Positions 1 through 6,850 of a stretch of 20,257 bases of DNA are shown piece by piece. Both the position numbers and the translations under genes were made by a program. This DNA is from CALAED01 sp937891035 (GTDB lineage Bacteria; Actinomycetota; Actinomycetes; Streptosporangiales; Streptosporangiaceae): assembly GCA_035642125.1 (NCBI GenBank), contig DASQSZ010000066.1, positions 1-20,257 on the forward strand, in the 5' to 3' direction. The notes under the pieces are model-generated. The model was not told where the DNA came from, did no database searches, and saw only the letters and a list, made by a program, of their open reading frames with translations. Within the stretch, counting starts at the first letter, position 1. Each line of letters opens with the position of its first letter.

Positions 1-55
1 TGGCGTGGAAAGACGCCACCGCCCGAGCCCTTGGACACGGAGACGGAGACGAGCG

Positions 56-385
56 ATGAGTGAGACCACGGTCGCCGAAGACGACGTCCTCGAGGCGATG
101 AAGGACGTCGTGGACCCCGAACTCGGCATCAACGTCGTTGATCTCGGCCTGGTGTACGGCGTTGACATCTCCGACGAAGAGGTCGTGACGCTGGACATGA
201 CGCTGACCAGCGCGGCCTGTCCGCTGACCGACGTAATCGAAGATCAGGCGCACAGCGCGCTGGCCGGCCCCAACGGCATCGCCAAAGACGTCAAGATCAA
301 CTGGGTCTGGCTGCCGCCGTGGGGCCCAGACAAGATCACCGAGGAGGGGCGGGAGCAGCTCCGCGCACTCGGCTTCAACGTCTGA
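56..385 (+). CDS. sufT: SufT/MIP18-type (DUF59) iron-sulfur cluster assembly protein
   Basis: This 109-residue protein is a single MIP18/DUF59 domain. Proteins of this family help mature iron-sulfur proteins in the cytosol and in actinobacteria usually close the suf operon. The family signature is visible: EAMKDVVDPELGINVVDLGLVYGV near the N-terminus (residues 11-34), and the conserved cysteine in TSAACPLTD (around residue 57), followed by WLPPWGPDKITEEGR near the C-terminus. The ATG at 56 is chosen over an upstream in-frame start at 5 because GGAG lies at 45-48 and the domain begins right after it; the upstream extension is arginine-rich and unlike the family. Other suf genes probably lie to the left of the window. 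The family call is firm; the symbol rests on family and expected context only. Confidence 0.9.
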   Translation: MSETTVAEDDVLEAMKDVVDPELGINVVDLGLVYGVDISDEEVVTLDMTLTSAACPLTDVIEDQAHSALAGPNGIAKDVKINWVWLPPWGPDKITEEGREQLRALGFNV

Positions 386-409
386 CCGCGGCTGACCACA
401 CCTTCGTAG

Positions 410-1573
410 TCAGGGCGTCAGTGCGCGGATCAGGTCGGCCACGCGAACGACGCCGATGCAGCGCCCGACCTCGTCGACGACCACGAGATCGTCATAGGCT
501 CGATCGCCGGCGTCGCCGGCGGCACGCAGCGCGGCGATGGCCGGTACGGTGCGCGGCACCGGCCGGGGCGGATCGGCGAGCCGGGATGCCGGCTTTCTGG
601 CGTGCAGCGCATGCCCGTACGCTCCGGAGATGGCCAGCAAGAACCGCGTGCGGTTGATGCTGAAACGGGGCCGCTGATGCTCGTCGACGAGCACGATGCT
701 GGTCGTGCCGCGTTCGGCGCCCAGGACGGTGAGCACACCATCGGCGGTCGCGGTGTGGGGCATCGTCACGGCCGGCAGCAAGAACTCCGTCACCCGAGGG
801 CCGATGACGTCGGGCGGGATTTGGCCCGCCGCCGCGGGTTCGGGACCGATCGGGACCGGCACTTGGTTGGCGCCGGTCGCCGGTCGCCAGCCGGCGGGCG
901 TGAGGAGCGGTCCCTGACCCAGCCGAACGTGCAGGGCGCGCAGACGCGCGAGTTGCTCTTCGCCCGCCACGCCGGGTGCGAGCACGTGACTGCCGATGCG
1001 CTGGGCCACCGTGACGAGAGCCTCCACGAGGGCGGAGTGGCGCGGGTCGGCCGCCGCCCGGCGGGCTAGCTCCACGTCGAGCTTCAAGATGTACGGCGGA
1101 CCCTCGAGGAGCAGATCGAGCGGCGTGTGCGCGGCGCCCACTCCGGCGAACCCGGTCAGATAACCCGCCGTGTGCAGGCCGGAGATCGCGGACTGAAAGA
1201 CGGGCCGTCGTGCCGGCGCGAAACCGCCGAACACGCACAAGATCACCTCATGTGGCCGCCGGCCGGTCGCGGCCAGTCCGTGGTGCAGTCTGGTGAGCGG
1301 CCCCCGGCTTTCCGCGACCGTTTCGGCGCGCAGCGTCAGTAGCAAGGGGAGGCGCGTCTTCGTCTCCGCCGCCATCCGTGCCGCGCGCAACACTCGCCGG
1401 ACGTCGCCGTCGGCACGGTCAGGCGGGCGGCCGGACACCGACAGCGGGCCGGTGTCGCCTTCGTCCGGCTCGGGTCCGCCATGGGTCTCCACCGCGACGA
1501 CCTCGCCGGTGTCCAGGTCGACGACGGGGGAGAACATCACATGCGCCGGGCTCCTGACGTCGGGTACGGCCAC
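410..1573 (-). CDS. Degenerate EAL-domain protein with C-terminal CBS-like pair
   Basis: The 387-residue product has an EAL-fold N-terminal part (about residues 10-230) and a C-terminal part (about 255-385) that reads like two CBS motifs, which bind adenine nucleotides in other proteins. EAL domains hydrolyse cyclic di-GMP, but catalytic residues are missing here. The EAL signature reads VAVETHGGP, the DDFG loop reads GFAGVGAAHTPLDLL, and the AEGVET stretch reads LAPGVAGEEQL; only the KLD after it (residues 164-166) is kept. It is therefore probably a sensor or binding protein, not a phosphodiesterase. The start is a GTG at 1573 with AGGA about nine bases upstream. It converges on the SufT gene with a 24-base gap and is divergent from the release factor-like gene. 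The ligand is unknown. Confidence 0.75.
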   Translation of the reverse strand: MAVPDVRSPAHVMFSPVVDLDTGEVVAVETHGGPEPDEGDTGPLSVSGRPPDRADGDVRRVLRAARMAAETKTRLPLLLTLRAETVAESRGPLTRLHHGLAATGRRPHEVILCVFGGFAPARRPVFQSAISGLHTAGYLTGFAGVGAAHTPLDLLLEGPPYILKLDVELARRAAADPRHSALVEALVTVAQRIGSHVLAPGVAGEEQLARLRALHVRLGQGPLLTPAGWRPATGANQVPVPIGPEPAAAGQIPPDVIGPRVTEFLLPAVTMPHTATADGVLTVLGAERGTTSIVLVDEHQRPRFSINRTRFLLAISGAYGHALHARKPASRLADPPRPVPRTVPAIAALRAAGDAGDRAYDDLVVVDEVGRCIGVVRVADLIRALTP

Positions 1574-1637
1574 AGCTTGTATCCTGCCGCCGATAATGGG
1601 AGCGAATCACCGCTTGCGCGAGGAAATTCACAGACAA

Positions 1638-1651
1638 TTCGCCATTGCGAA
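1638..1651. repeat. Inverted repeat between divergent genes
   Basis: TTCGC-catt-GCGAA is a perfect five-base-arm inverted repeat. It lies in the 106-base region between the EAL/CBS gene (minus strand, from 1573) and the Vms1-like gene (plus strand, from 1680). Its position fits an operator for either gene, but no repressor can be named and arms of five bases can arise by chance. Confidence 0.3.
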
Positions 1652-1679
1652 AAGTTTGTGAACGAGGGGACGGGCGACC

Positions 1680-2390
1680 ATGGGGCCGGCGCGGCGACCC
1701 GCGGCCGGTGGCGGCCGCTGGCTGGAGGTGGGTCCCGGACGCGTCGCCCGCTGGCTCGCCGGCTTCGGGGCTCGGCACGGTGGCGTCACCGAGGTCGCGT
1801 GCGGCGCGGAGATCGTGGAATTCCGCGGTGCGGACGGCGCCGTCGCCGAGTGCCACGTCCCGTTCCCGCCGTTGCCCGAACCGGACCACGACTGGGCGGC
1901 CGACTCGGCCGCTGACCCCGAGGCCGGCCCGGCGGCCGCGCTGGCGGCACATGCGGCGGCCGACCGGCTGGTCGGCGTGATCCTCGTCCGGCTCGGCGGG
2001 TACGCGGTCGGCGTGTTCGCCGGGGAGCGGCCGATGGCCGCCAAGGCGGGGGCGCGGCCGGTGCACGGCCGCACCAGCGCGGGCGGCTGGTCGCAGCACC
2101 GGTTCGCCCGCCGCAGAGACAAACAGGCCAGGGAGGCGCTGGCGGCGGCGGCCGCCACCGCCGCCGCCGTGCTCGGGCCCTACGAAAAGCGCCTCGATGC
2201 CGTGGTACTCGGCGGCGACCGCCGGGCCGTCGCCGCCGTGCGCGACGATGTTCGGCTCGCGCCGCTGTTCGCGCTCGCGGTGGACCCGTTTCTGAGCGTG
2301 CCCGACCCCAGGTCGGCGGTGCTGCTGGACACGCCGCGCCGCTTTCGCGCCGTACGGATCCGCCTCGTCGAGCCCGCCGGGCACCCCTGA
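1680..2390 (+). CDS. Actinobacterial Vms1-like release factor (acVLRF1), peptidyl-tRNA hydrolase
   Basis: The 236-residue protein matches the acVLRF1 family, relatives of eukaryotic Vms1/eRF1. These proteins cleave peptidyl-tRNA on stalled or split ribosomal subunits and so rescue translation. The key stretch is residues 130-149, GRTSAGGWSQHRFARRRDKQ, where the GGWSQ loop supplies the glutamine (Q139) thought to do the work of the GGQ motif of release factors, and the following arginines contact RNA. Before it is LVRLGGYAVGVF (102-113), and after it an alanine-rich helix and LDAVVLGGDRRAV. The ATG at 1680 has GAGGGGA about 10 bases upstream. The gene stands alone, convergent with the VOC gene. 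It is a likely housekeeping gene outside the biosynthetic cluster. Confidence 0.85.
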   Translation: MGPARRPAAGGGRWLEVGPGRVARWLAGFGARHGGVTEVACGAEIVEFRGADGAVAECHVPFPPLPEPDHDWAADSAADPEAGPAAALAAHAAADRLVGVILVRLGGYAVGVFAGERPMAAKAGARPVHGRTSAGGWSQHRFARRRDKQAREALAAAAATAAAVLGPYEKRLDAVVLGGDRRAVAAVRDDVRLAPLFALAVDPFLSVPDPRSAVLLDTPRRFRAVRIRLVEPAGHP

Positions 2391-2418
2391 CTGATCGCTC
2401 CCCTCAGGCCGGCGGGTG

Positions 2419-3177
2419 CTACGCCAGGACGATGGCGGCGAAGCTCGCGCCGAAAGGGTCCTGGAGGAGGGCGAACCGTCCATACGGTGAGTCCTGCGCC
2501 GCCTTTTCGACCGTGCCGCCGGCCGCGGTGGCGGCCGCTACGGCGGCGTCGGCGTCCTCGACGGCGAAGTAGGTCACCCACCGCGACGTGCTGCGATCCG
2601 GCTGTCCCCAGATCCCGGCGACCGGATTGCCGTCGACGTTGACCGTCGAGTAGTCGAAGTCGGGAACCCCCATGGACTCGACCGGCCGCTCGAGGACCCT
2701 GCCGTAGAACTGGGTGGCCGCCCCCGAATCGGGGGTCTCCAGTTCGCTCCAGGCCATCGCGCCGGGCTCATCGCGGAGCCGTGCCCCGGTGTGGGCGCGG
2801 CCGTGCCACAGCCCGAACTGGCCGCCGTGCGGGTCGAGGGCCATCACCATGCGGCCCGAGTCCATGACGTCCATGGGCTCCATGATCACCGTGCCGCCGG
2901 CGTCGGCGATGCGCTTGGCGGCGCCGTCGCAGTCGTCGGTGGCGAAGTAGGTGTTCCACCAGAACGCGGTGGCGTCCGGGTCGGGGTTGGGCATGACCGC
3001 GGCGACCGGCTTCCCGCGCAGCAGGCACATCGTGTACCGGCCAGTCTCCGGCGGCCCCTCGTCGAACTCCCAGCCGAAGACCGCACCGTAGAACTCCTCG
3101 GCGCCCCGTAGGTCGGGGATGCCGAGGTCCACCCACGTCGGGGTGCCGTTCGCGGCGTTGCCCGTTATCTCAGTCAC
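2419..3177 (-). CDS. Two-domain VOC (glyoxalase/bleomycin resistance-like) protein
   Basis: The 252-residue protein consists of two tandem VOC domains. The first runs from about residue 10 (TPTWVDLGIPDLRGAEEFYG) to LDPHGGQFGLWHG, and the second from AMAWSELETPDSGAATQFYG to LLQDPFGASFAAIVLA. VOC proteins are cytosolic metalloenzymes or binding proteins; this pattern is common in actinobacterial proteins of unknown substrate and is close to hydroxylase-like CFP-30/27 homologues. The start is a GTG at 3177, with GGAGGG at 3184-3189 six bases upstream. A longer in-frame reading to 3486 exists but its extra residues overlap the divergent ArsR gene and look non-coding. Divergence from the ArsR-like regulator suggests, but does not prove, that the regulator controls it. 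Confidence 0.85.
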   Translation of the reverse strand: MTEITGNAANGTPTWVDLGIPDLRGAEEFYGAVFGWEFDEGPPETGRYTMCLLRGKPVAAVMPNPDPDATAFWWNTYFATDDCDGAAKRIADAGGTVIMEPMDVMDSGRMVMALDPHGGQFGLWHGRAHTGARLRDEPGAMAWSELETPDSGAATQFYGRVLERPVESMGVPDFDYSTVNVDGNPVAGIWGQPDRSTSRWVTYFAVEDADAAVAAATAAGGTVEKAAQDSPYGRFALLQDPFGASFAAIVLA

Positions 3178-3218
3178 GTCAATCCCTCCGATTTCCCTCG
3201 TTACAGACCATCCTGAAC

Positions 3219-3254
3219 CCGATGGATCTCCCATGACCGGTGATCCGATGGATC
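3219..3254. repeat. Direct repeat of CCGATGGATC
   Basis: The ten-base word CCGATGGATC occurs at 3219-3228 and again at 3245-3254, 26 bases apart, in the region upstream of the VOC gene. Spacing of about two and a half helical turns is compatible with a binding site. No regulator can be assigned and the call is tentative. Confidence 0.3.
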
Positions 3255-3301
3255 CGCGCTTATCGCTTACGTTGCACGCCTTGGCCAAGCTATGCAAAGA
3301 G

Positions 3302-3328
3302 TTGCTTGCAAAGAAACCTTTGTATGAT
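3302..3328 (+). promoter_or_regulatory. Putative promoter of the ArsR-like gene
   Basis: TTGCTT at 3302-3307 and TATGAT at 3323-3328 resemble -35 and -10 boxes with a short 15-base spacer. Transcription would begin near 3335, a few bases before the ATG at 3341, giving a near-leaderless mRNA, which is common in actinobacteria and would explain the lack of a good Shine-Dalgarno sequence there. Confidence 0.4.
3309..3322. promoter_or_regulatory. Candidate operator, CAAAG-N4-CTTTG
   Basis: A perfect inverted repeat, CAAAG-aaac-CTTTG, sits between the putative -35 and -10 boxes of the ArsR-like gene. A further CAAAG half-site lies just upstream (CTATGCAAAGAG, ending near 3301). A dimeric winged-helix repressor binding there would block its own promoter, which is the usual arrangement for ArsR-type autoregulation. 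The link to this regulator is inference from position. Confidence 0.45.
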
Positions 3329-3340
3329 GATGATGGTGGT

Positions 3341-3997
3341 ATGACCGATGCGATCGAGCTTGATCCCCGGCGGCTGCGGGCGCTCGCGCATCCGCTGCGC
3401 GTGCGGCTGCTCGGTCTGCTGCGCACGGACGGGCCGGCGACCGCCACCCTGTTGGCGAAACGGGTCGGGGAGTCGAGCGGCGCCACCAGCTACCACCTGC
3501 GGCAGCTCGCCGCGTACGGCTTCGTCGAGGACGATCCGGAGCGCGGCGGCGCCGGCAGGCAACGATGGTGGCGATCCACCCACACCTCTACCGAGTGGCG
3601 CGACGCCGACTCGACCTATGACGCCGAGCCGCACGGCGTCCTCGACGACTGGTCGCACCAGATGCTGCGCGCGCAGTTGCGCCAGGTCGAAAGGTGGCTC
3701 GCCGAGCGGACCGAGTGGGACAAGAGCTGGGTCGAGGCCGCCGACCTCAGCGGCTGGACGCTTCGGCTGACCGCCGAGCAGCTCGCCGGACTCAGAGACG
3801 AGTTGCACGCGATCCTTACGCGGTACGGCGACCTGCCCGCCGGTCCTGGCGCCGAGCAGGTGGTGGTCAACCTGCACGCCGTCCCGCGTCCCATGACCCG
3901 CCCCGACCGGACGCCGCGGGAGGGCACATGGGGAGCGAACGCTGTGCCCGCATCCGTTCGCGAGGAAGGTACGGCGCGGCCTCGATCCCCGCATTGA
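3341..3997 (+). CDS. ArsR-like winged-helix transcriptional regulator
   Basis: The 218-residue protein has an N-terminal winged helix-turn-helix of the ArsR/HTH_20 type (residues 8-80): LDPRRLRALAHPLRVRLLGLL, then the recognition region SGATSYHLRQLAAYGFVEDD and a basic wing GRQRWWRST. The remainder (about 95-185) is a helical domain with WSHQMLRAQLRQVERWLAERTEW and an ALT..-type tail, as in many actinobacterial helix-turn-helix proteins. No metal-binding Cys pair of the classical ArsR kind is seen, so it probably senses something other than a thiophilic metal. The ATG at 3341 is chosen because the domain starts eight residues later; an upstream in-frame start at 3119 would place the protein inside the divergent VOC gene. 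It likely regulates itself and perhaps the VOC gene. Confidence 0.85.
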   Translation: MTDAIELDPRRLRALAHPLRVRLLGLLRTDGPATATLLAKRVGESSGATSYHLRQLAAYGFVEDDPERGGAGRQRWWRSTHTSTEWRDADSTYDAEPHGVLDDWSHQMLRAQLRQVERWLAERTEWDKSWVEAADLSGWTLRLTAEQLAGLRDELHAILTRYGDLPAGPGAEQVVVNLHAVPRPMTRPDRTPREGTWGANAVPASVREEGTARPRSPH

Positions 3998-4113
3998 TCT
4001 CGACTCAACTCAATCAGTAAAGAATATATACCGCAGCTGTCACGACCCCGAAATGGTATGCCCTAACGCCTTTACTTGCATTGTGGTAAGTAATCTTCCA
4101 GAGTTCGTGATTA

Positions 4114-4136
4114 AATAACATGCGAGTCTTGTTATT
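4114..4136. repeat. Inverted repeat AATAACA-N9-TGTTATT
   Basis: Perfect seven-base arms at 4114-4120 and 4130-4136 flank a nine-base spacer, TGCGAGTCT. It lies about 170 bases upstream of the LuxR-type gene and directly before an AGGAGG. It could be an operator or an mRNA hairpin. Confidence 0.45.
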
Positions 4137-4157
4137 CGACAGGAGGTTCTTGCCAAA

Positions 4158-4166
4158 ATGCCGTAG
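4158..4166 (+). other. Minimal reading frame (ATG-CCG-TAG) behind a perfect Shine-Dalgarno
   Basis: AGGAGG at 4141-4146, a perfect ribosome binding site and the strongest in the region, is followed 11 bases later by ATG, one codon, and a TAG stop. An alternative TTG start at 4150 gives seven codons to TAA at 4171, but its spacing of three bases is too short. Such a start-stop element in a leader can stall or recycle ribosomes, but function here is unproven and chance remains possible. Confidence 0.25.
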
Positions 4167-4174
4167 AAAGTAAC

Positions 4175-4200
4175 GCATGCCGTTCGATGGCATGGCATGC
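4175..4200. repeat. Inverted repeat GCATGCC-N12-GGCATGC
   Basis: Seven-base arms at 4175-4181 and 4194-4200 are perfect. A second overlapping GGCATG at 4189-4194 allows a shorter alternative pairing. It lies in the leader region of the LuxR-type regulator and may be a protein binding site or RNA stem. Confidence 0.4.
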
Positions 4201-4225
4201 TTTCTCTAAGGCTATGAAGCGGTTT

Positions 4226-4240
4226 CCGCCGTATTGGCGG
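4226..4240. repeat. Inverted repeat CCGCC-GTATT-GGCGG
   Basis: Five-base GC-only arms flank a five-base loop, about 70 bases ahead of the ATG at 4308. If transcribed it would form a compact hairpin in the 5' leader of the LuxR-type gene. No U-tract follows, so it is not an obvious terminator. Confidence 0.35.
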
Positions 4241-4307
4241 GGGCCGCGTCATGGCCTGTCTGTCCCAACTCCCGATGAGCTGGCCTGATCACAGGAGATC
4301 ACAAGTC

Positions 4308-5003
4308 ATGCCCCTGAGGGTTCTGATCTGCCAGGAAACGCTGATCGTGCGGGACGGGCTACGCAGTATTCTCGAAGCCGAGCCGGACATCGACGTCGTG
4401 GAGACCACGGACAGCGGATTTCACGCGATCATGGTCATCCGCAGTGACCGTCCGGACGTGGTGGTCGTCGGCATCGCGCCGCGCGGCATATCGGGCCTGG
4501 AGTTGGTCCGGCGGCTGCAGAAGGAAAACCTCGACGAACCGCCGCGGGTGGTCGTGTTCGGGATGAGTTTCAGTGACCAAATGGTCACCGACATGCTGCG
4601 GGCCGGCGCCAACGGCGTGCTGACGGGGGAGGCGAGCCGCGACGAGGTGCTGGCCACCATCCGCGCCGTGGCCCGCGGGCAGACGATGCTGGCGCCGGAG
4701 GTCACCGAGCGCCTCGTCACGTGGTTCCGCCAGCATCAGATCGGGCCCCTCGGCTCGGCGCGCCCGCCGGTGCCGGATCTGACCCCGAGAGAACGGCAGG
4801 TGCTCTTGCTCATCGCCCAAGGCCTGTCCACCGAGGACGTCGCCAAAGATCTCTATATCGGCATCAGCACCGTACGCACCTACCTGCACCGGCTGCGCAC
4901 GAAGCTCGACCTCAAGGACCGGGCCCAGCTCGTCTCCTTCGCCTATCGCGCCGGGCTCATGGCCTCGCTGCCACGCGATCAGGTCGGCCCGTCGGCGTCT
5001 TGA
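4308..5003 (+). CDS. LuxR/NarL-family regulator with a non-phosphorylatable receiver domain
   Basis: The 231-residue protein has a NarL-type layout: a receiver-like domain (3-122) and a LuxR helix-turn-helix (158-213, LTPRERQVLLLIAQGLSTEDVAKDLYIGISTVRTYL in outline). The receiver lacks its active site. Aligned by eye with RVLIADDQALVRDGL, the acidic pair reads Q9-E10; the phospho-acceptor Asp is G55 (PDVVVVGIAP); the switch Thr is about G85; and the invariant Lys is G107. It is thus unlikely to be run by a histidine kinase and may sense a small molecule, as proposed for atypical regulators of antibiotic clusters. The start at 4308 is chosen for AGGAGA at 4292-4297 and the receiver fold beginning at residue 3. 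It is convergent with, and overlaps by 25 bases, the transketolase gene, so it is the probable cluster regulator. Confidence 0.85.
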   Translation: MPLRVLICQETLIVRDGLRSILEAEPDIDVVETTDSGFHAIMVIRSDRPDVVVVGIAPRGISGLELVRRLQKENLDEPPRVVVFGMSFSDQMVTDMLRAGANGVLTGEASRDEVLATIRAVARGQTMLAPEVTERLVTWFRQHQIGPLGSARPPVPDLTPRERQVLLLIAQGLSTEDVAKDLYIGISTVRTYLHRLRTKLDLKDRAQLVSFAYRAGLMASLPRDQVGPSAS

Positions 5004-5974
5004 GTAGGGGCCGACGCGTCGAGCGCCGCCAGCGCCCGCGCCACCACGGCGGCGCGGGTGATGCCCATGCGTTCGAGCAGGTGCGCCTGGCCGCCGGTCC
5101 CCGCGACGAACACGTCGGGCACGGCGACCCGCAGCACCCGCGTCGGGGCCCGCTCGGTCACCACCTCGGCCACCGCCGCGCCGAGGCCGCCCGCCGACCA
5201 GTGCTCCTCGATCGTGACGATGGCCGTGGTGCCGGTGGCGGCGGCGACGACGGCGGCGACGTCCAACGGCTTGATCGTGTGCAGGTTCACCACGGTGGCG
5301 CCGACGCCCAGCGCGGCGAGTTCGTCGGCCGCTTCGAGCGCGATGAGGACCGGGTGCGGGCCGCAGGCGGCCAGCGTGACATCCCGGCCGCGCCGCAGCA
5401 CCTGCGCCCGCCCGATCCGCGGGGCCGGCTCGCCCGTGTCATCCGCGTCGCCCCGGCCGATCTCCGGAGTGGCCGTCCTGCCGAGCCGGACGTACACCGG
5501 GCCGGGCAGTTCGAGGCATTGCATGATGAGCTGCTCGGCCGCCGTCGCGTCCGCCGGGACGATGACGGTCGTGTTCGGCAGCAACCGCATGATCGCCACG
5601 TCCTCCAGCGAGTGGTGCGTCGGGCCGAGATGCCCGGCCGACAGACCGCCGTGCGTGGCGACGATCCGTACCGGCAGGTTGTTCAGCGCGATGTCGAGCT
5701 TGACCGCCTCCAGCGCCCGCGTGCTCGCGAAGGTCGCCATGGTGTTGACGAACGGCGTCCGGCCGCATGCGGCCAGTCCGGCGGCGACTCCCATGAGGTT
5801 CTGTTCGGCGATGCCGAGGTTGACGTACCGCGCTGCGCCGGCACCGAAGTCGACGCCGGTGAACAGGCCGGTGTCGCTGTCGAGGCAGATCAGCCGTTCG
5901 TCGGCGGGCAGCAGCGCGGCCAGAAGGTCCCGGTAGGCCTCCCGGCTCGACCGCGCCGGCCGCGTCGCCGTCAT
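4979..5974 (-). CDS. Transketolase, C-terminal subunit
   Basis: The 331-residue protein contains the pyrimidine-binding and C-terminal domains of a split transketolase. Seen are YVNLGIAEQNLMGVAAGLA (50-68) with the catalytic glutamate E57 that activates thiamine diphosphate, ATHGGLSAGHLGPTHHSLEDVAIM (106-129), and the C-terminal domain from about residue 200 on. It works as a heteromer with the product of the gene directly upstream; its ATG overlaps that gene's stop by four bases. In primary metabolism split transketolases move a two-carbon ketol unit between sugar phosphates. In AmCP pathways such as vazabitide A, a split transketolase extends the carrier-bound glutamate semialdehyde by two carbons, which is the role inferred here. 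It is the last gene of the minus-strand operon. Confidence 0.93.
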   Translation of the reverse strand: MTATRPARSSREAYRDLLAALLPADERLICLDSDTGLFTGVDFGAGAARYVNLGIAEQNLMGVAAGLAACGRTPFVNTMATFASTRALEAVKLDIALNNLPVRIVATHGGLSAGHLGPTHHSLEDVAIMRLLPNTTVIVPADATAAEQLIMQCLELPGPVYVRLGRTATPEIGRGDADDTGEPAPRIGRAQVLRRGRDVTLAACGPHPVLIALEAADELAALGVGATVVNLHTIKPLDVAAVVAAATGTTAIVTIEEHWSAGGLGAAVAEVVTERAPTRVLRVAVPDVFVAGTGGQAHLLERMGITRAAVVARALAALDASAPTQDADGPT

Positions 5975-6843
5975 CGGCCGGCCTTGCGCAATGCGGCCAG
6001 CGCCCGCCGCCGCTGCCCATCGCCGAGCCGGGCGTAGTGGCTGAGCGCCTGCCCCTCGACGTAGGGGAGCCCGCGGCCCTTGGTGGTGTGCGCGATCACC
6101 ACGGTCGGCCGGCCCGGTACCGCCGGCGCCGCGCGCAAGATCGGGCGAAGCAGGTCCACATCGTGCCCGTCGGCCTCGTGCACCGTCCAGCCGAAGCTGC
6201 GCCACCGGTCGGCGAGCGGCTCGAGCCCGATGACGTCCTCCGTCCGCCCGGTGATCTGCAGCCCGTTGCGATCCACCACGGCCACGAGCCGGTCGAGGCC
6301 GAGTGAGCCGGCCGCCATCGCCGCCTCCCACACCGACCCCTCCTGCAGCTCGCCGTCGCCCAGCACGACGAAGCACCGGTGTCTGGCCCCGTCGAGCCGG
6401 GCGGCGAGCGCGAACCCGACGCCGAGGGGCAGCCCGTGCCCGAGCGATCCCGACGGCAGCTCCACCCCCGGAACGTCGGTGCTGGGGTGCGCGGACGGCG
6501 CCGGCCCGCCGCCCGCCCGCCCGTAGCCCGCGAGCCGTTCTTCGGGGAGGAAGCCGCGTTCGGCCAGCGTGGCGTACAGGCCGATGGCGCCGTGGCCTTT
6601 GCTGAGCAGCAGGATGTCCCGGCCGGCGGCGTCCGGCGCGACCGGGTCGACCTTCATGACGTCGAAGTACAGCGTGACGAGGATCTCGACGAGCGACATC
6701 GAGCCGCCCAGATGACCGCCCTCGTCGCCCGCGCACATCTCGACGATCCGCTCCCTGATCCGCGCCGCGTGTCCGGCGAGCACGGCCGGGTCTCCTACGT
6801 TCGTGCCGTTCGTGCCGCTCATGCCGCCGCTCGTGCCGTTCAT
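5971..6843 (-). CDS. Transketolase, N-terminal (thiamine diphosphate-binding) subunit
   Basis: The 290-residue protein is the thiamine diphosphate-binding half of a transketolase. Motifs: GGHLGGSMSLVEIL (42-55), SKGHGAIGLYATL (81-93), and the cofactor motif GDGELQEGSVWEAAM (162-176) ending in DRNGLQ (191-196), which binds the magnesium and diphosphate. The N-terminus is a low-complexity Gly/Thr/Asn run encoded by short repeats. Its ATG overlaps the stop of the kinase gene by four bases, and it overlaps the next gene by four bases, so the two subunits are translated together. A second in-frame ATG at 6822 is possible; the coupled start at 6843 is preferred. A transketolase pair inside an AmCP operon points to two-carbon extension of the carrier-bound aldehyde, by analogy with vazabitide biosynthesis. 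Confidence 0.92.
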   Translation of the reverse strand: MNGTSGGMSGTNGTNVGDPAVLAGHAARIRERIVEMCAGDEGGHLGGSMSLVEILVTLYFDVMKVDPVAPDAAGRDILLLSKGHGAIGLYATLAERGFLPEERLAGYGRAGGGPAPSAHPSTDVPGVELPSGSLGHGLPLGVGFALAARLDGARHRCFVVLGDGELQEGSVWEAAMAAGSLGLDRLVAVVDRNGLQITGRTEDVIGLEPLADRWRSFGWTVHEADGHDVDLLRPILRAAPAVPGRPTVVIAHTTKGRGLPYVEGQALSHYARLGDGQRRRALAALRKAGR

Positions 6844-6850
6844 GCCGCTC
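6799..6850. repeat. Short degenerate repeats at the transketolase start
   Basis: On the plus strand the words TTCGTGCCG, CTCATGCCG, CTCGTGCCG and TTCATGCCG recur at roughly nine-base steps. They encode the NGTSGGMSGTNGTN start of the transketolase N-subunit and duplicate its possible start codon (6843 and 6822). Slippage-prone repeats of this kind can change the length of the N-terminal tail. Confidence 0.5.

Larger units (their letters stand above)
3998..4307. other. AT-richer intergenic region ahead of the LuxR-type regulator
   Basis: About 310 bases hold no convincing gene. The base composition is clearly richer in A and T than the neighbouring genes (for example AGAATATATA at 4021 and GATTAAATAACA at 4109-4120). 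It contains three inverted repeats, a strong AGGAGG followed by an ATG-CCG-TAG mini reading frame, and the leader of the regulator gene. A 70-codon reading frame on the minus strand (4040-4252) is not credible. No clean -35/-10 pair was found. Confidence 0.6.

Noticed and set aside
4040..4252. A 70-codon reading frame on the minus strand in the AT-richer intergenic region.
   Set aside because: No recognisable domain, no ribosome binding site, and it overlies several inverted repeats and the regulator leader.
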